NCBI GenBank assembly: GCA_016490735.1
Contig: JAEMWC010000006.1
Location: 1,069,501-1,133,500 of the forward strand
Reading direction: 5' to 3'
Length of the DNA: 64,000 nucleotides
Origin: Pachyseris speciosa
Lineage: Eukaryota; Cnidaria; Anthozoa; Scleractinia; Pachyseridae
Shown piece by piece: positions 45,177-55,370 of this stretch (position 1 is the stretch's first letter; the number at the start of each line of letters is the position of its first letter). Under the pieces are notes generated by a model. The model did not search any database. It saw nothing but the letters and a program-made list of their open reading frames with translations, and was not told the DNA's origin. The translations under genes and the position numbers were made by a program.

Positions 45177-46931
45177 CTAGGTAACAGATGCTTTTTGTCT
45201 TAGTTTCGTTACTCTAAAGTTCTGGAGCACATATCTGTTTCTTTGGGGGCATGAACTCGCTAGCTCGTTTCGCCTGTTTAGGCTACACAGCTCTTTTCTA
45301 CAAATGATGATGAATTTTTCATACAGACAAAGATTACATTTTTTGTTCATGTTGCTGTAGGGTTTACATTTCTTTAAAATTTTCCATTTCATCTGGAAAG
45401 GCTTCTTCTTGTCTTGTAAATTCCAGACATACTTCGAGAGTTCTGTTTCATTTCTTCTGTTGGAGTGTCGAAAAGATGTCTGGTGGTTTCTGTAACGTTC
45501 CTTAAAGTTTGTTGCCAGTCCGACATACGTTTCAGTTGTTGTCTCTGTGGTTACTGTGGCTTGGTAGATGACATTTGTCTGGAGGCATTTTCCTTCTAGT
45601 GGACAGTCTGGTTTTTTTCTGCAATTGCAGGTGTCAGGTTGTTGCGTTGGTGAGTTCAAATTTGAGAGAATGCGCTTGTTGTGTGACGAGATGATAGATT
45701 TCATGTTTGGCATGCATGAGTAGCTGAGTTTAGGTGTGTGTCTGTTGAAAATCTTGTGGAGTGGATGGTTCTTTTGGAAGCATCTGTCGACGATGTGTAG
45801 GAACTTTCTTCTAAGGTTAGTTCTGACGTTTTAATTGAAAGGGGGGTTGTACCATGTGGTGTTTCTTGTTCGTTTTCTTTTGTTTTTCGAAGCTTGCTCT
45901 TGTAAAGGATTGTACGTCAGCTTGTGACTGTATCCACTTTCTTCAAGAGCTTTCTGGTAAGGCGCAATGGATTCGTCAAATACTTCTTTGCTGGATGATA
46001 TGTTAGTTAATCTCTTGTTAATGTTGAGTGGGATGCTTTTTAGTAATTCTGGGGGGTGGTTGCTCTGTTGGTGGACATACGACAGTTTGTTATTGGGCTT
46101 CATGTATGGCTTGTAGCTGCCGTGTGTGAGGTCGAAGGTGACATCAAGAAAGTTGACGATCTTTTTGTTAGCATCAATTGTGATTTTGAGGCCATTTGAT
46201 TTGAACACTTGGCTTACTTCTTGTTTGGTTTTTTCAATTTCTCTCGGAGTGGCTTTGCAAATTGCGAGACCATCGTCACGGTACAGACCAACTTCATTTT
46301 TGAATTTGGATGCTATCAAGGACAGCATGTAATTTCCTATTAACTCACATGTTTCTGCTCCGTCGTATGAGCCCATTGTGACATCAAACATGTCGTTTGT
46401 GTTCTTCTTGATCCATGGAGAGTTTTGGTGGTAAAGGAGCGACTTTTTCGCGTGGATAATGATGTGGCGGTCTTGTTGAGTGATGGTGGTGAATCTTGAG
46501 GCATAATCTAATGCTTTCAGTAACAGGTCTTCAGATATGGATGGGTAAAATTCGCACACGTCAAAGGTGATAAATGCGTGTTTTTCCTTTTCTGGGATTG
46601 CCTTAAACCATTCTATGGTGTCTTTAGTACTCTTCCACATGTTCACTTTAGTCGCTTGTGTAATTTCTTTGTTTATTCGGTCGAGGATGTCTTTACTGAT
46701 GATGCCAATTTCGGATTTGCATGGATTTATGAGTCTGCAGGTCGGGTTGTTTATGAAATCTGGTTTGTGATCTTTCAATGTTATGAATGATTCTCTGGAC
46801 GCTGAGGTTTCAATACGGTCGTCAAGCTTGAGTTTTTCCGCGATTGTCTTGTCTTTCAGAGTTATCATGTCCGGCACTTTGGGGTTTGTCTTCTTGTAGG
46901 TTTTCGTAACGTTTTTGTTTACAAGTGTCAC
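45177..46931 (-). pseudogene. PLE polyprotein, left copy: reverse transcriptase plus GIY-YIG, split by a nonsense codon
   Basis: The reverse transcriptase part (45831-46931; first ATG used, frame open to 47007) has ITFDVCEFYPSI (motif A), TMGSYDGAETCELIGNYML, the catalytic box LYRDDGLA and FLDVTFDL. A stop codon TAA replaces a serine codon after NPPFN at 45831-45833. Reading on in the same frame gives the GIY-YIG part, 178 residues from its first ATG (45177-45713), with a CNCRKKPDCPLEGKC zinc cluster, VIYQATV and TYVGLATNFKERYRNH. It lacks the N-terminus. In vivo it would be a C-terminally truncated protein. The homologous stretch in the right copy has a different lesion. Confidence 0.85.
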
Positions 46932-47036
46932 GTAGTCGTTGGGTTCTGTCTTGTAATAGTTTGTGGTTTTGTCAGCTTTTACGAAGATCTTCTTCTCTTC
47001 CCGGATTACTATTACAAGACAGAACCCAACGACTAC

Positions 47037-48790
47037 GTGACACTTGTAAACAAAAACGTTACGAAAACCTACAAGAAGACAAACCCCAAAGTGCCGGACA
47101 TGATAACTCTGAAAGACAAGACAATCGCGGAAAAACTCAAGCTTGACGACCGTATTGAAACCTCAGCGTCCAGAGAATCATTCATAACATTGAAAGATCA
47201 CAAACCAGATTTCATAAACAACCCGACCTGCAGACTCATAAATCCATGCAAATCCGAAATTGGCATCATCAGTAAAGACATCCTCGACCGAATAAACAAA
47301 GAAATTACACAAGCGACTAAAGTGAACATGTGGAAGAGTACTAAAGACACCATAGAATGGTTTAAGGCAATCCCAGAAAAGGAAAAACACGCATTTATCA
47401 CCTTTGACGTGTGCGAATTTTACCCATCCATATCTGAAGACCTGTTACTGAAAGCATTAGATTATGCCTCAAGATTCACCACCATCACTCAACAAGACCG
47501 CCACATCATTATCCACGCGAAAAAGTCGCTCCTTTACCACCAAAACTCTCCATGGATCAAGAAGAACACAAACGACATGTTTGATGTCACAATGGGCTCA
47601 TACGACGGAGCAGAAACATGTGAGTTAATAGGAAATTACATGCTGTCCTTGATAGCATCCAAATTCAAAAATGAAGTTGGTCTGTACCGTGACGATGGTC
47701 TCGCAATTTGCAAAGCCACTCCGAGAGAAATTGAAAAAACCAAACAAGAAGTAAGCCAAGTGTTCAAATCAAATGGCCTCAAAATCACAATTGATGCTAA
47801 CAAAAAGATCGTCAACTTTCTTGATGTCACCTTCGACCTCACACACGGCAGCTACAAGCCATACATGAAGCCCAATAACAAACTGTCGTATGTCCACCAA
47901 CAGAGCAACCACCCCCCAGAATTACTAAAAAGCATCCCACTCAACATTAACAAGAGATTAACTAACATATCATCCAGCAAAGAAGTATTTGACGAATCCA
48001 TTGCGCCTTACCAGAAAGCTCTTGAAGAAAGTGGATACAGTCACAAGCTGACGTACAATCCTTTACAAGAGCAAGCTTCGAAAAACAAAAGAAAACGAAC
48101 AAGAAACACCACATGGTACAACCCCCTTTCAATTCAAACGTCAGAACTAACCTTGGAAGAAAGTTCCTACACATCGTCGACAGATGCTTCCCAAAGAACC
48201 ATCCACTCCACAAGATTTTCAACAGACACACACCTAAACTCAGCTACTCATGCATGCCAAACATGAAATCTATCATCTCGTCACACAACAAGCGCATTCT
48301 CTCAAATTTGAACTCACCAACGCAACAACCTGACACCTGCAATTGCAGAAAAAAACCAGACTGTCCACTAGAAGGAAAATGCCTCCAGACAAATGTCATC
48401 TACCAAGCCACAGTAACCACAGAGACAACAACTGAAACGTATGTCGGACTGGCAACAAACTTTAAGGAACGTTACAGAAACCACCAGACATCTTTTCGAC
48501 ACTCCAACAGAAGAAATGAAACAGAACTCTCGAAGTATGTCTGGAATTTACAAGACAAGAAGAAGCCTTTCCAGATGAAATGGAAAATTTTAAAGAAATG
48601 TAAACCCTACAGCAACATGAACAAAAAATGTAATCTTTGTCTGTATGAAAAATTCATCATCATTTGTAGAAAAGAGCTGTGTAGCCTAAACAGGCGAAAC
48701 GAGCTAGCGAGTTCATGCCCCCAAAGAAACAGATATGTGCTCCAGAACTTTAGAGTAACGAAACTAAGACAAAAAGCATCTGTTACCTAG
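47037..48790 (+). pseudogene. PLE polyprotein, right copy: reverse transcriptase plus GIY-YIG, split by a frameshift
   Basis: The reverse transcriptase frame (47037-48266) has the same motifs as the left copy, including ITFDVCEFYPSI and LYRDDGLA. A missing C in a C run near 48122 sends it into 40 unrelated codons. The frame of the GIY-YIG domain (48113-48790) is intact and continues through VRTNLGRKFLHIVDRCFPKN, the CNCRKKPDCPLEGKC cluster, VIYQATV, TYVGLATNFKERYRNH and CNLCLYEKF. The serine codon mutated in the left copy is intact here. PLE reverse transcriptases prime from target DNA cut by the GIY-YIG nuclease. Confidence 0.87.
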
Positions 48791-48870
48791 ATACAATGGC
48801 TTGAATGTAACGCATCCCCATAACAACCATTCATATTTTACTGCCAGTTCTGTTAGTTTTAACACTAAAT

Positions 48871-48941
48871 CGTTAAAGTTGCCTGATGAGTGTGGTCATA
48901 TAATTTTGAACCATACGAAACAGCACTGTCGCAATAAAACG
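48871..48941 (+). ncRNA. Hammerhead ribozyme of the right PLE copy
   Basis: CTGATGA at 48883-48889; stem II GTGTGG / CCATAC (48890-48895 with 48911-48916, one G-U) around a 15-base loop; GAA at 48917-48919; stem III ACAG-CA-CTGT at 48920-48929; C17 at 48930 (GTC). Stem I: TTGC with GCAA (48879-48882 with 48931-48934) and CGTT with AACG after an internal loop. Predicted cut after 48930. Hammerheads in PLE termini are an established feature of the group. Confidence 0.8.
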
Positions 48942-49041
48942 ATGATTACTCCTGAAGCCTGAACTCCTGTGAAGTTATAGTCAATGCTCCTCAATCAAAT
49001 GAGTTGAGCGCTCTACGAAATACATTCTACCCAAGAAACAA

Positions 49042-49043
<2 letters not shown>

Positions 49044-49125
<82 letters not shown>
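49044..49125. repeat. (TA)n microsatellite
   Basis: About 40 TA repeats with one CTA interruption lie between the PLE pair and the CR1-like LINE. Confidence 0.9.
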
Positions 49126-49128
<3 letters not shown>

Positions 49129-49169
49129 CTGCTTTACAAGGAAGCCGTGTATAAACGCAAATAAGAAAT

Positions 49170-51140
49170 TTATAAAAGACTATTATTAAAATCGTAATTC
49201 ATCAACTTGGATTTAAATTCGTCAAGAGACGGCGACTGTCGGATATACGAGGGCAAGCTATTCCACAGTACAGCTCCACTATAGGACAAACGTTGTTTAC
49301 AATAGTTAGTGCAGGCCTGTGGAATAGCAAGCGTACCGTCACTATCTCTTAAGTTATAATTTAAAGTATCAGAACGGAGGACAAAGCGCGAACTAAGATA
49401 TTCCGGAACCATATTATTTACAATCTTGCACATCATTACTGATTTATTAGCAAGGCGTTGACGGTCCAGTCTAACCCAGTTTACCTTCCGCAACAATTCA
49501 TCAGTTCTACAATCGTAATTTGAAAAAGTTATTACGCGAGCTGCGCGATTTTGTACTTTTTGTAACTTTTGAGAAAGACTCTTAGAACAGGATCCCCACA
49601 CCGACCTGCAGTAATCGAAATGGGGTTGGACTAATGAATTGTAAATGGGAAGTAAAGTCTTATATGGGACCGAATGCCTAATAAGTTTAATGGCGCTTAT
49701 ACCAGAAGCAATCCTTTTAGAAAGCTCGTTGATATGACACTCCCAAGAAAGATTTTCATCAATGTGTACACCTAAGGATTTAACAGTCGAAACTTGTTTT
49801 ATCGAAAACTGGTTGATATTAACAGTGGGATTCGCTGTAAAAGTTAAAAGCCTTTGCTTGGAACCGATCAAAAGAAATTCAGTCTTTGTCATATTTAAAG
49901 TTAGTTTATTGGCTGCAAGCCACACACGAATTCTCTCCAGATCAAGATTAATACAGCTATTCATTTCATCAACATCACTACCAGCAAAAGTAATACTAGT
50001 ATCATCGGCGTACATCCTTGGTTGGGAATGCTGGAGGCAATTAGGAAAATCATTTATGTATTATAGAAATAGGAGGGGCCCCAGAATCGTTCCCTGAGGG
50101 ACACCACAGCGAAGGAACATTTTGGACGATTTATTTCCGTTTACAAGGCACGTTTGGTTTCGATCCACGATCGATATTTAAAGACCAGGTATCAGTCGCT
50201 TCAATCAGTGCAGTAACTGTAGAATGAAGCGAGCGAAAGCCGGATTGGTGTCTACTGAGAAGATTATTTTCATTTACTTATAGGTAATGATACAACTGAT
50301 CATAAATAATTCGCTCGAAAACCTTGGCCACAACTGGGATAATCGAAATCGGTCGATAATTAGAAGGATCACTCCTACTTCCTGCTTTCTTAAATAGAGG
50401 GGTGATTCTTGTATTCTTCCATTCATCGGGAAAAATACCAGTATCGATCGATTGATTGAATATCAGAGCGAGTGAACCAGAGATTAAATCCGGACATTCT
50501 CTTAGAAGTCTTGCTGACACAGAATCGAGACCTGTCGCCTTTCTCTTGCATAATTTATTTAGGTGGGGACAAAAACATGCGATTAAGTCACACGCTGAAA
50601 ACTAAAACAATTGCTAGTTTGGTAAACATATTCATCAAAAGAGGTGTCGACTTTTTCTATATCCCTGGACAGTTCAGGACCGATTTCTGCGAAAAATTTA
50701 TTAAAACCCTCTGCGATTTCGGTCGAATTAGTTATTCTCGTTCCATGAAGCTCAAGCTCGTTAATTGCAGCTTTATCCGATTTGCGGCTTGTCACCTCAT
50801 TAATAGTTTCCCACGTCTTACGCGAATTTTCATTGTAAACTTGAAACGTTTTGTGATAATAGGACTTTTTGGCATTCTTGATCGCATTGTTCACTTCGTT
50901 ACGCAACTTCTTAAAATTATTCCAATCACTTGGATCACCCGTCCGAGTAGCCTTAATTTTAAGACGATCTCTCCGATACATCAAATTCTTAAGCTCAGGA
51001 GTAATCCATGGACTTTTAGAAGCACGAACGTGTTTAGTGCGGAGTGGAGCATGCAGATCACACACTTCCAAGAACAAAGCTTTCCATTTCGACCACATTT
51101 CATTCAGAGTCGTTGGAGTCACTGATCGAAATAACGACAC
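49170..51140 (-). pseudogene. CR1-like LINE, reverse transcriptase region, broken
   Basis: Reading right to left, 51140-50583 carries WSKWKALFLEVCDLHAPLR and SPWITPELKNLM, the linker after the endonuclease. 50520-50278 carries GIFPDEWKNTRITPLFKK and NYRPISIIP. A short stretch near 50270-50160 carries LLSRHQSGFRSLHSTVTAL. GVPQGTILGPLLFL follows, interrupted by a stop near 50060. 50015-49170 carries MYADDTSITFAGS and a thumb region ending YSGAVLWNSLP. Frameshifts separate the first parts. The block with catalytic motif A, expected between SLNIDRG and NQTCLVNG (near 50165), is deleted. The element is 5'-truncated and inactive. Confidence 0.85.
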
Positions 51141-52429
51141 TCACGATTATGGGGAAATTAGTCAGTAACCAATCATCATTATCTAGAGTTTTTACGTCTA
51201 CACAATAAAACACCGTGGCACAGAAGTCCATAAATACATCCAGTCGGGGAGAGCAGTCAGGGCAGAGCAGTCGGGGCAGTCGGGGTGAGCAGGCCTCAAC
51301 TATCCTATTTGTTTTAACGTCATTACCTCTGACTATTTAAGCCCGATAATTTTTGGAAAGCCGGTAAAATAAATTATGGCCATGGATTGAAAGTAGAGAT
51401 CGGATACCGCATAAGAGGTGACTGGATGGGTCCCTCTTCCATCCACCCCCAACCTATTCAAAACTCTATGCTTAGCTGGTCAACTTTGTGGCTAAACACG
51501 CGGCCGGACCAAGCCCAAAAAGTGGGAATGAGAGGAGTACGGGAGACGACAGGGTGGGAAGCGGAGGGTGGGAGGCGGGAGGGTGGGAATCGGAAGTTCT
51601 AAAAGAGGGAGAGGCGGTCTCGCAAATAATCTATCGGGGCGGATGGGGAGAAGAGCAACGCGAAAAAAGGATGCGGTCGGGAGAAAGACGTCAGGAAGGC
51701 GGGAGAACAGGGTACATCAAGGGAGACGTTTTGACCCCCTTTCCCCCCCCCCCCCCCGCCCCTTGGAATGTCTAAAAACCGTTATACAGTTGATTAAGTG
51801 TGATATCAGTCACTGTTTTGTGTAAATAGGTCAGATGGTCCAAGCTCAGTGACCAATTTCAACATCGAACACCCCGTGCATAGCATTACTGTTTAGAGAA
51901 TTGTGACAGTGAGGAAGTGAAACAAACACCGTTGTCGCCATCTTTTTTAAAGATGACACATTTTTGCGATGTTTCATCTAGACTGCTACTAGACGTCCCG
52001 ATTATGTTTACTTGGTGTTCAAGTCATGACAGCGCGGAGGAATATATCAGTCGACGTTGTCCCTTTCTTTCGATCAGGCACAATACGCACCAACACAAAA
52101 GCGCGATCTTGTAACCGAAAGTTAGATACTGAAACGCTGGTTGGTAGAAACGATACCAAAAAATGTCGTGTCTCCAGAGGGCCATGCAGACGAGGTTAAG
52201 TCAATAGATATGTTTCCGAAAAGAATTCAAAAAGTCCCTCGAACGATGGAGGTTAACTTCCAGCGAAGCAGGATGGACGGGAGCAGACTCACGCCGTGAT
52301 TGGTTCCCCTCTTAGTGAATAAAAAAGCTCATACCCTGTAACATCGTCAGAAACTGAAGAGTAATTATCAAGCCTTGTAAACACGAGAAATAAACGCACA
52401 AGTGAAGTCGTTGTGTGGAGCAGCCCATG
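51141..52429. other. Non-coding, with G-rich and poly-C low complexity
   Basis: No gene is supported. 51240-51290 has repeated GCAGTCGGGG-like words. 51535-51680 is purine-rich (GGGAGGCGGGAGG). A C run of 14 lies at about 51743-51758. The overlapping frames at 51387-51825 are low-complexity artefacts. A related but shorter purine-rich stretch occurs at 54290-54490. Confidence 0.5.
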
Positions 52430-52620
52430 AGTCAAACGATGCAATATTTTTCCGCTTAACGTTCAGTGTTATTTTTTGCTTGGTAAAGCATTGTGTGCTC
52501 ACCAGGTTGCCTCCTATAGAATCCATTTACTAATCGTTCGGGAACTTACATGGGGAGGTGGGGGGGGGGGGGTGTTTTGATCCCGGCTTGGTGAATTTTG
52601 CGGGAGTTGACGGAAAATGT
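52430..52620. repeat. Duplicated segment, also at 54018-54190
   Basis: AACGATGCAATATTTTTCCG and GTAAAGCATTGTGTGCTCAC, up to CTAATCGTTCGGG, occur at 52436-52545 and 54028-54140 in the same order. In the second copy this segment joins directly to exon 1 of the truncated vWA copy. Confidence 0.75.
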
Positions 52621-53193
52621 AATTTCTAACGGTTGAGTGACATGGGAACGACACGTTAGAGGGGTTGGCTTGGCATCGTGGGATAGCCTGGGGGTATTTA
52701 TGCTCTTTGTGGGAAAGTTGCGTCATTCTAGGTCAGTCAGTCTCTTGCTTGACCTCTTTTCTGTAGTGAATGTTTTGATTTTCCAGTTTTCTATTAAACT
52801 TTTGTCGCTGTTTTGTATTGTTAGCCTTTAATTGTATTTTCCCTTTAGAGACCTTGGTACAATATTGTAACTTAATGGTTAGTTGTGCCATTTCCTCGGG
52901 GTTTTGCGCTGCTGCACTAGTTGAGGAATACGTTTCCACAATTTTTTTGGCCACTTCTCAAGGGTGGTTTTTAGTGGATTTTCGTATCTGGCGTAGCACA
53001 TCTAATTTATGTATAGTTGCTCAGTTTTCTGTTTATAAGGACGCTTTTTGTATCAGAAGACTGTCTGTCTCTATCAGGACGCTTTTTGTATCAAAAGACT
53101 GTCTGACTCGTCCTAAATAAACTTTTAACATTTCATTTCTCGTTCTGAGTGTAGTCAGAATCAAGCTGGAAAATGTGTCAGTGGCACATAACC
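52621..53193. other. Non-coding spacer
   Basis: No gene is supported. A short tandem (GGACGCTTTTTGTATCA with AAGACTGTCTG, twice at 53039-53110) is present. Overlapping frames on the two strands have no recognisable features. Confidence 0.5.
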
Positions 53194-53362
53194 CTGATTA
53201 TTATATGACTGGCTCTTTCAGCGGTCAAGATGAATCAATTCTCCTACTGTGATTGGCTACCCGCGAGGTCAAGATGGAGCCATCTTGACCGCTCGGGATA
53301 GCCCGTTCGTCCCGCGTTTTACTATCTTTTAATTGCGTCCTTTGAGTCATATAATAAATCCT
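53194..53362. mobile_element. MITE of about 170 bp
   Basis: GATTATTATATGACT (53196) and AGTCATATAATAAATC (53345-53360) form the ends. An inner hairpin GGTCAAGATGG / CCATCTTGACC lies at 53270-53290. Confidence 0.65.
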
Positions 53363-53391
53363 TTATTGACCACGCTTGTTCGGTCAAGATG

Positions 53392-53427
53392 GCGGGATAT
53401 TGGCCTCGTTCTTTTTTTGCGTATTTG

Positions 53428-53466
<39 letters not shown>

Positions 53467-53498
53467 AAGAACTTGGCCAATATCCCGCCATCTTGACC
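53392..53498. mobile_element. Foldback element of about 107 bp
   Basis: GGTCAAGATGGCGGGATATT (53392) is mirrored by AATATCCCGCCATCTTGACC (53479-53498). The arms continue through GTTCTTTTTTTGCG. It shares the GGTCAAGATGG word with the MITE just upstream, so the two may be parts of one composite element. Confidence 0.7.
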
Positions 53499-53519
53499 TC
53501 ACGCTTGGCCAGTAACCCA

Positions 53520-54017
53520 TATATATTTGAAACCTACTCTACATTAATCCTTAGTTAACCTCAGTCTCGATATTTTTCAGAAACTCTACGCATGCCTATC
53601 TTAAACCAAAAACACCGGGTGTTTATGCAGGTTATTTCTACTCTGCGTATAATGATACACTATTCTTCAACAAACCTATCTTATTTCTCTGTACCATTCC
53701 AAATAACACTGGTTGAAAACCATGCACTCCCTAGCGGCACATACCAACCCCTCACTGGGAGAAATACATTAGATAGACAATGTTCCTTCCCATTTGAAGC
53801 ACGTCTTCCGGCTGTACTTCCTAAAAGACTGACAGTAATTTAGATAAGCAATACAGGAAGTTTATTTTTCTATAAAAACACGTTAGTCTCCTTGAAGATT
53901 CCAAACACAGAACACAGCGTAAAGTGAGGAATCAGCCCAAAATGTCACTGCTTCAATTTCTTCTAGCTACCGTGGCTTGCTTGATCGTTTTCCTGAGCGG
54001 AAAGATCTCAGCCGACG
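53520..54017 (+). pseudogene. Truncated third vWA copy: upstream region, TATA box and part of exon 1
   Basis: 53535-54017 matches 57030-57521, upstream of gene B, almost base for base (an 83-codon chance frame is identical at 53592-53843 and 57097-57348). TATAAAAA is at 53871-53878 and an ATG at 53942. The exon reads MSLLQFLLATVACLIVFLSG and stops matching after KISAD at 54016, where the repeat shared with 52430 begins. No vWA exon follows for 3.9 kb. A signal-peptide exon without a gene body is most simply a truncated duplicate. Confidence 0.8.
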
Positions 54018-54540
54018 TCATTTGTCAAACGATGCAATATTTTTCCGCTCAACTTTCAGTGTTATTTTTTGCTTAGTAAAGCATTGTGTGCTCACCAGGT
54101 TGCCTCCTACAGGATCCATTTACTAATCGTTCGGGGACTTACACGGGAGGGAGGGGGGCTTGGTGAACTTTGCGGGAGTTTACGAAACAGGCTGGCAAAT
54201 GTGTCAGTAGCAGGGTAGAGTAGCTGGCACTAGTTCTTTGGCAAGGATTAGCTTAAGACGTGGAAATAACCAAGAGACAGGAAAAATAGGGAGTGGGAGG
54301 GGGTACGGAAGGTGCTTGCAGGGCGGGAAGCGGGAGGCCGTCTAAAATGGTCGGTAATGGTTGAGAAATAATTTATCGGGGCAAGAGCAAAGCGAAAAAT
54401 GGCAGAGGTCAGGAGAAAGAGGTTGGGGATAGCTAAAGAACAGGGTGCGGGAAGCGAGCAGTTTTGATCCCCTGTTCCAGCCCCCCAGAATGCCAAAGAA
54501 CCGTTATACTATGCAAAGTCATTTGCATATGTTAATAATA
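54018..54540. other. Non-coding; repeat shared with 52430-52620, then purine-rich DNA
   Basis: 54028-54190 repeats 52436-52600. 54280-54490 is purine-rich and resembles 51590-51770. No gene is supported. Confidence 0.55.
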
Positions 54541-54771
54541 TGCCCTGGGGATATGTAAATTATGCTTATAAAGGACCACGTAGGGACCACTCCTTGCACT
54601 CTACACTAGGCCGCCGTTTGGATTAAATCTAGCGACCCGCCCTCCCACCCCGCGAGGAATCCGGTGTTAGGAATGCACCATGCCAGACTCTTCGTCTGGT
54701 TTGGGCTTGTCCCAAGCCACAGCGATTTCCCATACCTTATTTATATTTCATGAATAACAATACCCAGGGCA
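54541..54771. mobile_element. Short element bounded by TGCCCTGGG / CCCAGGGCA
   Basis: TGCCCTGGGG starts it and CCCAGGGCA ends it (231 bp). Inside are TATGCTTATAAAGG and AGACTCTTCGTCTGG hairpin-like words. The TG...CA ends and TATA-like box would also fit a small solo LTR. No target duplication is obvious. Confidence 0.35.
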
Positions 54772-55204
54772 GAATTGTACTGTTAATTAAGTGTGATATC
54801 ATCCAATGTGTTGTGTGAATTGGTTCTCTCAGATGGTCTCGCAGATCAATTATTTGCCGAAGCCGAATCTGTTCGCCACCGACAAATCACGATATTTTGC
54901 TCAAGCTCGTCCAATAATTGCTAAATACTCATCGGAAGGCTTTGACAAATTGTGCTAGCACAATTATTGGGAATAATTCGTCGTTTCGAGCACATGTTTC
55001 ACGATTGCTCTTAAAACGCACTACCGGCATAATTGGTATTTTTGGCTTGTGTTGGAGTGCAAAATAGATCCTTTATTGATCATGTAAAATCATGTAATTG
55101 TGAGATCGGTTAGTATACAAGCACCGTTTTATTAAGATTTGTACTGGCTGTTAGAATATAGTTATGTTCGTTGTTTTTGTGTCTTCCCACATTCAGATAT
55201 CATT
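54772..55204. other. Non-coding spacer
   Basis: No gene or repeat is recognised. Confidence 0.5.
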
Positions 55205-55370
55205 GCAATAAATATATCTTATTATTGAATTTTGGCGTGTAATATCGCGTAGTCGTGTTACGAGTGTTGTTGTATTTTGACGAGCCCGTAGGGCGAGTCA
55301 AATTACAAACAACGCGTGAAAACTACTACGCGATACCACTCGCCAAAACATTTAATAAGAGATTTATTAT
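55205..55370. mobile_element. Foldback MITE of about 166 bp
   Basis: AATAAATATATCTTATTA (55207) faces TAATAAGAGATTTATTAT (55353-55370). The pairing continues through TTTTGGCG and TATCGCGTAGT towards the centre, where GACGAGCCCGTAGGGCGAGTC forms a small hairpin. Confidence 0.7.

Larger units (their letters stand above)
44988..47007 (-). mobile_element. Penelope-like element, left copy (minus), 5'-truncated
   Basis: This is the 3' part of a PLE running right to left: reverse transcriptase, GIY-YIG domain, short 3' tail with hammerhead ribozyme. It is joined head to head with a second copy at 47007/47008. It extends 47 bases further 5' than its partner and reads IREEKKIFVKADKTTN upstream of the shared part. 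The two copies match over about 1972 bp with only a few differences seen. Confidence 0.85.
47008..48979 (+). mobile_element. Penelope-like element, right copy (plus), 5'-truncated
   Basis: This is a near-identical inverted partner of 44988-46960, from the ACTATTACAAGAC junction to the 3' end GTGAAGTTATA. One indel (a run of 5 C residues here, 6 C in the left copy, near 48122) and one substitution next to it were seen. Unequal 5' truncation and head-to-head joining are usual for PLE insertions, but an assembly artefact must be ruled out. Confidence 0.85.

Noticed and set aside
44988..48979. Pure assembly artefact as the explanation of the PLE palindrome
   Set aside because: The arms differ by at least one indel and one substitution and have unequal 5' ends, so a mirrored single read is not the simplest account. 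It is still not excluded.
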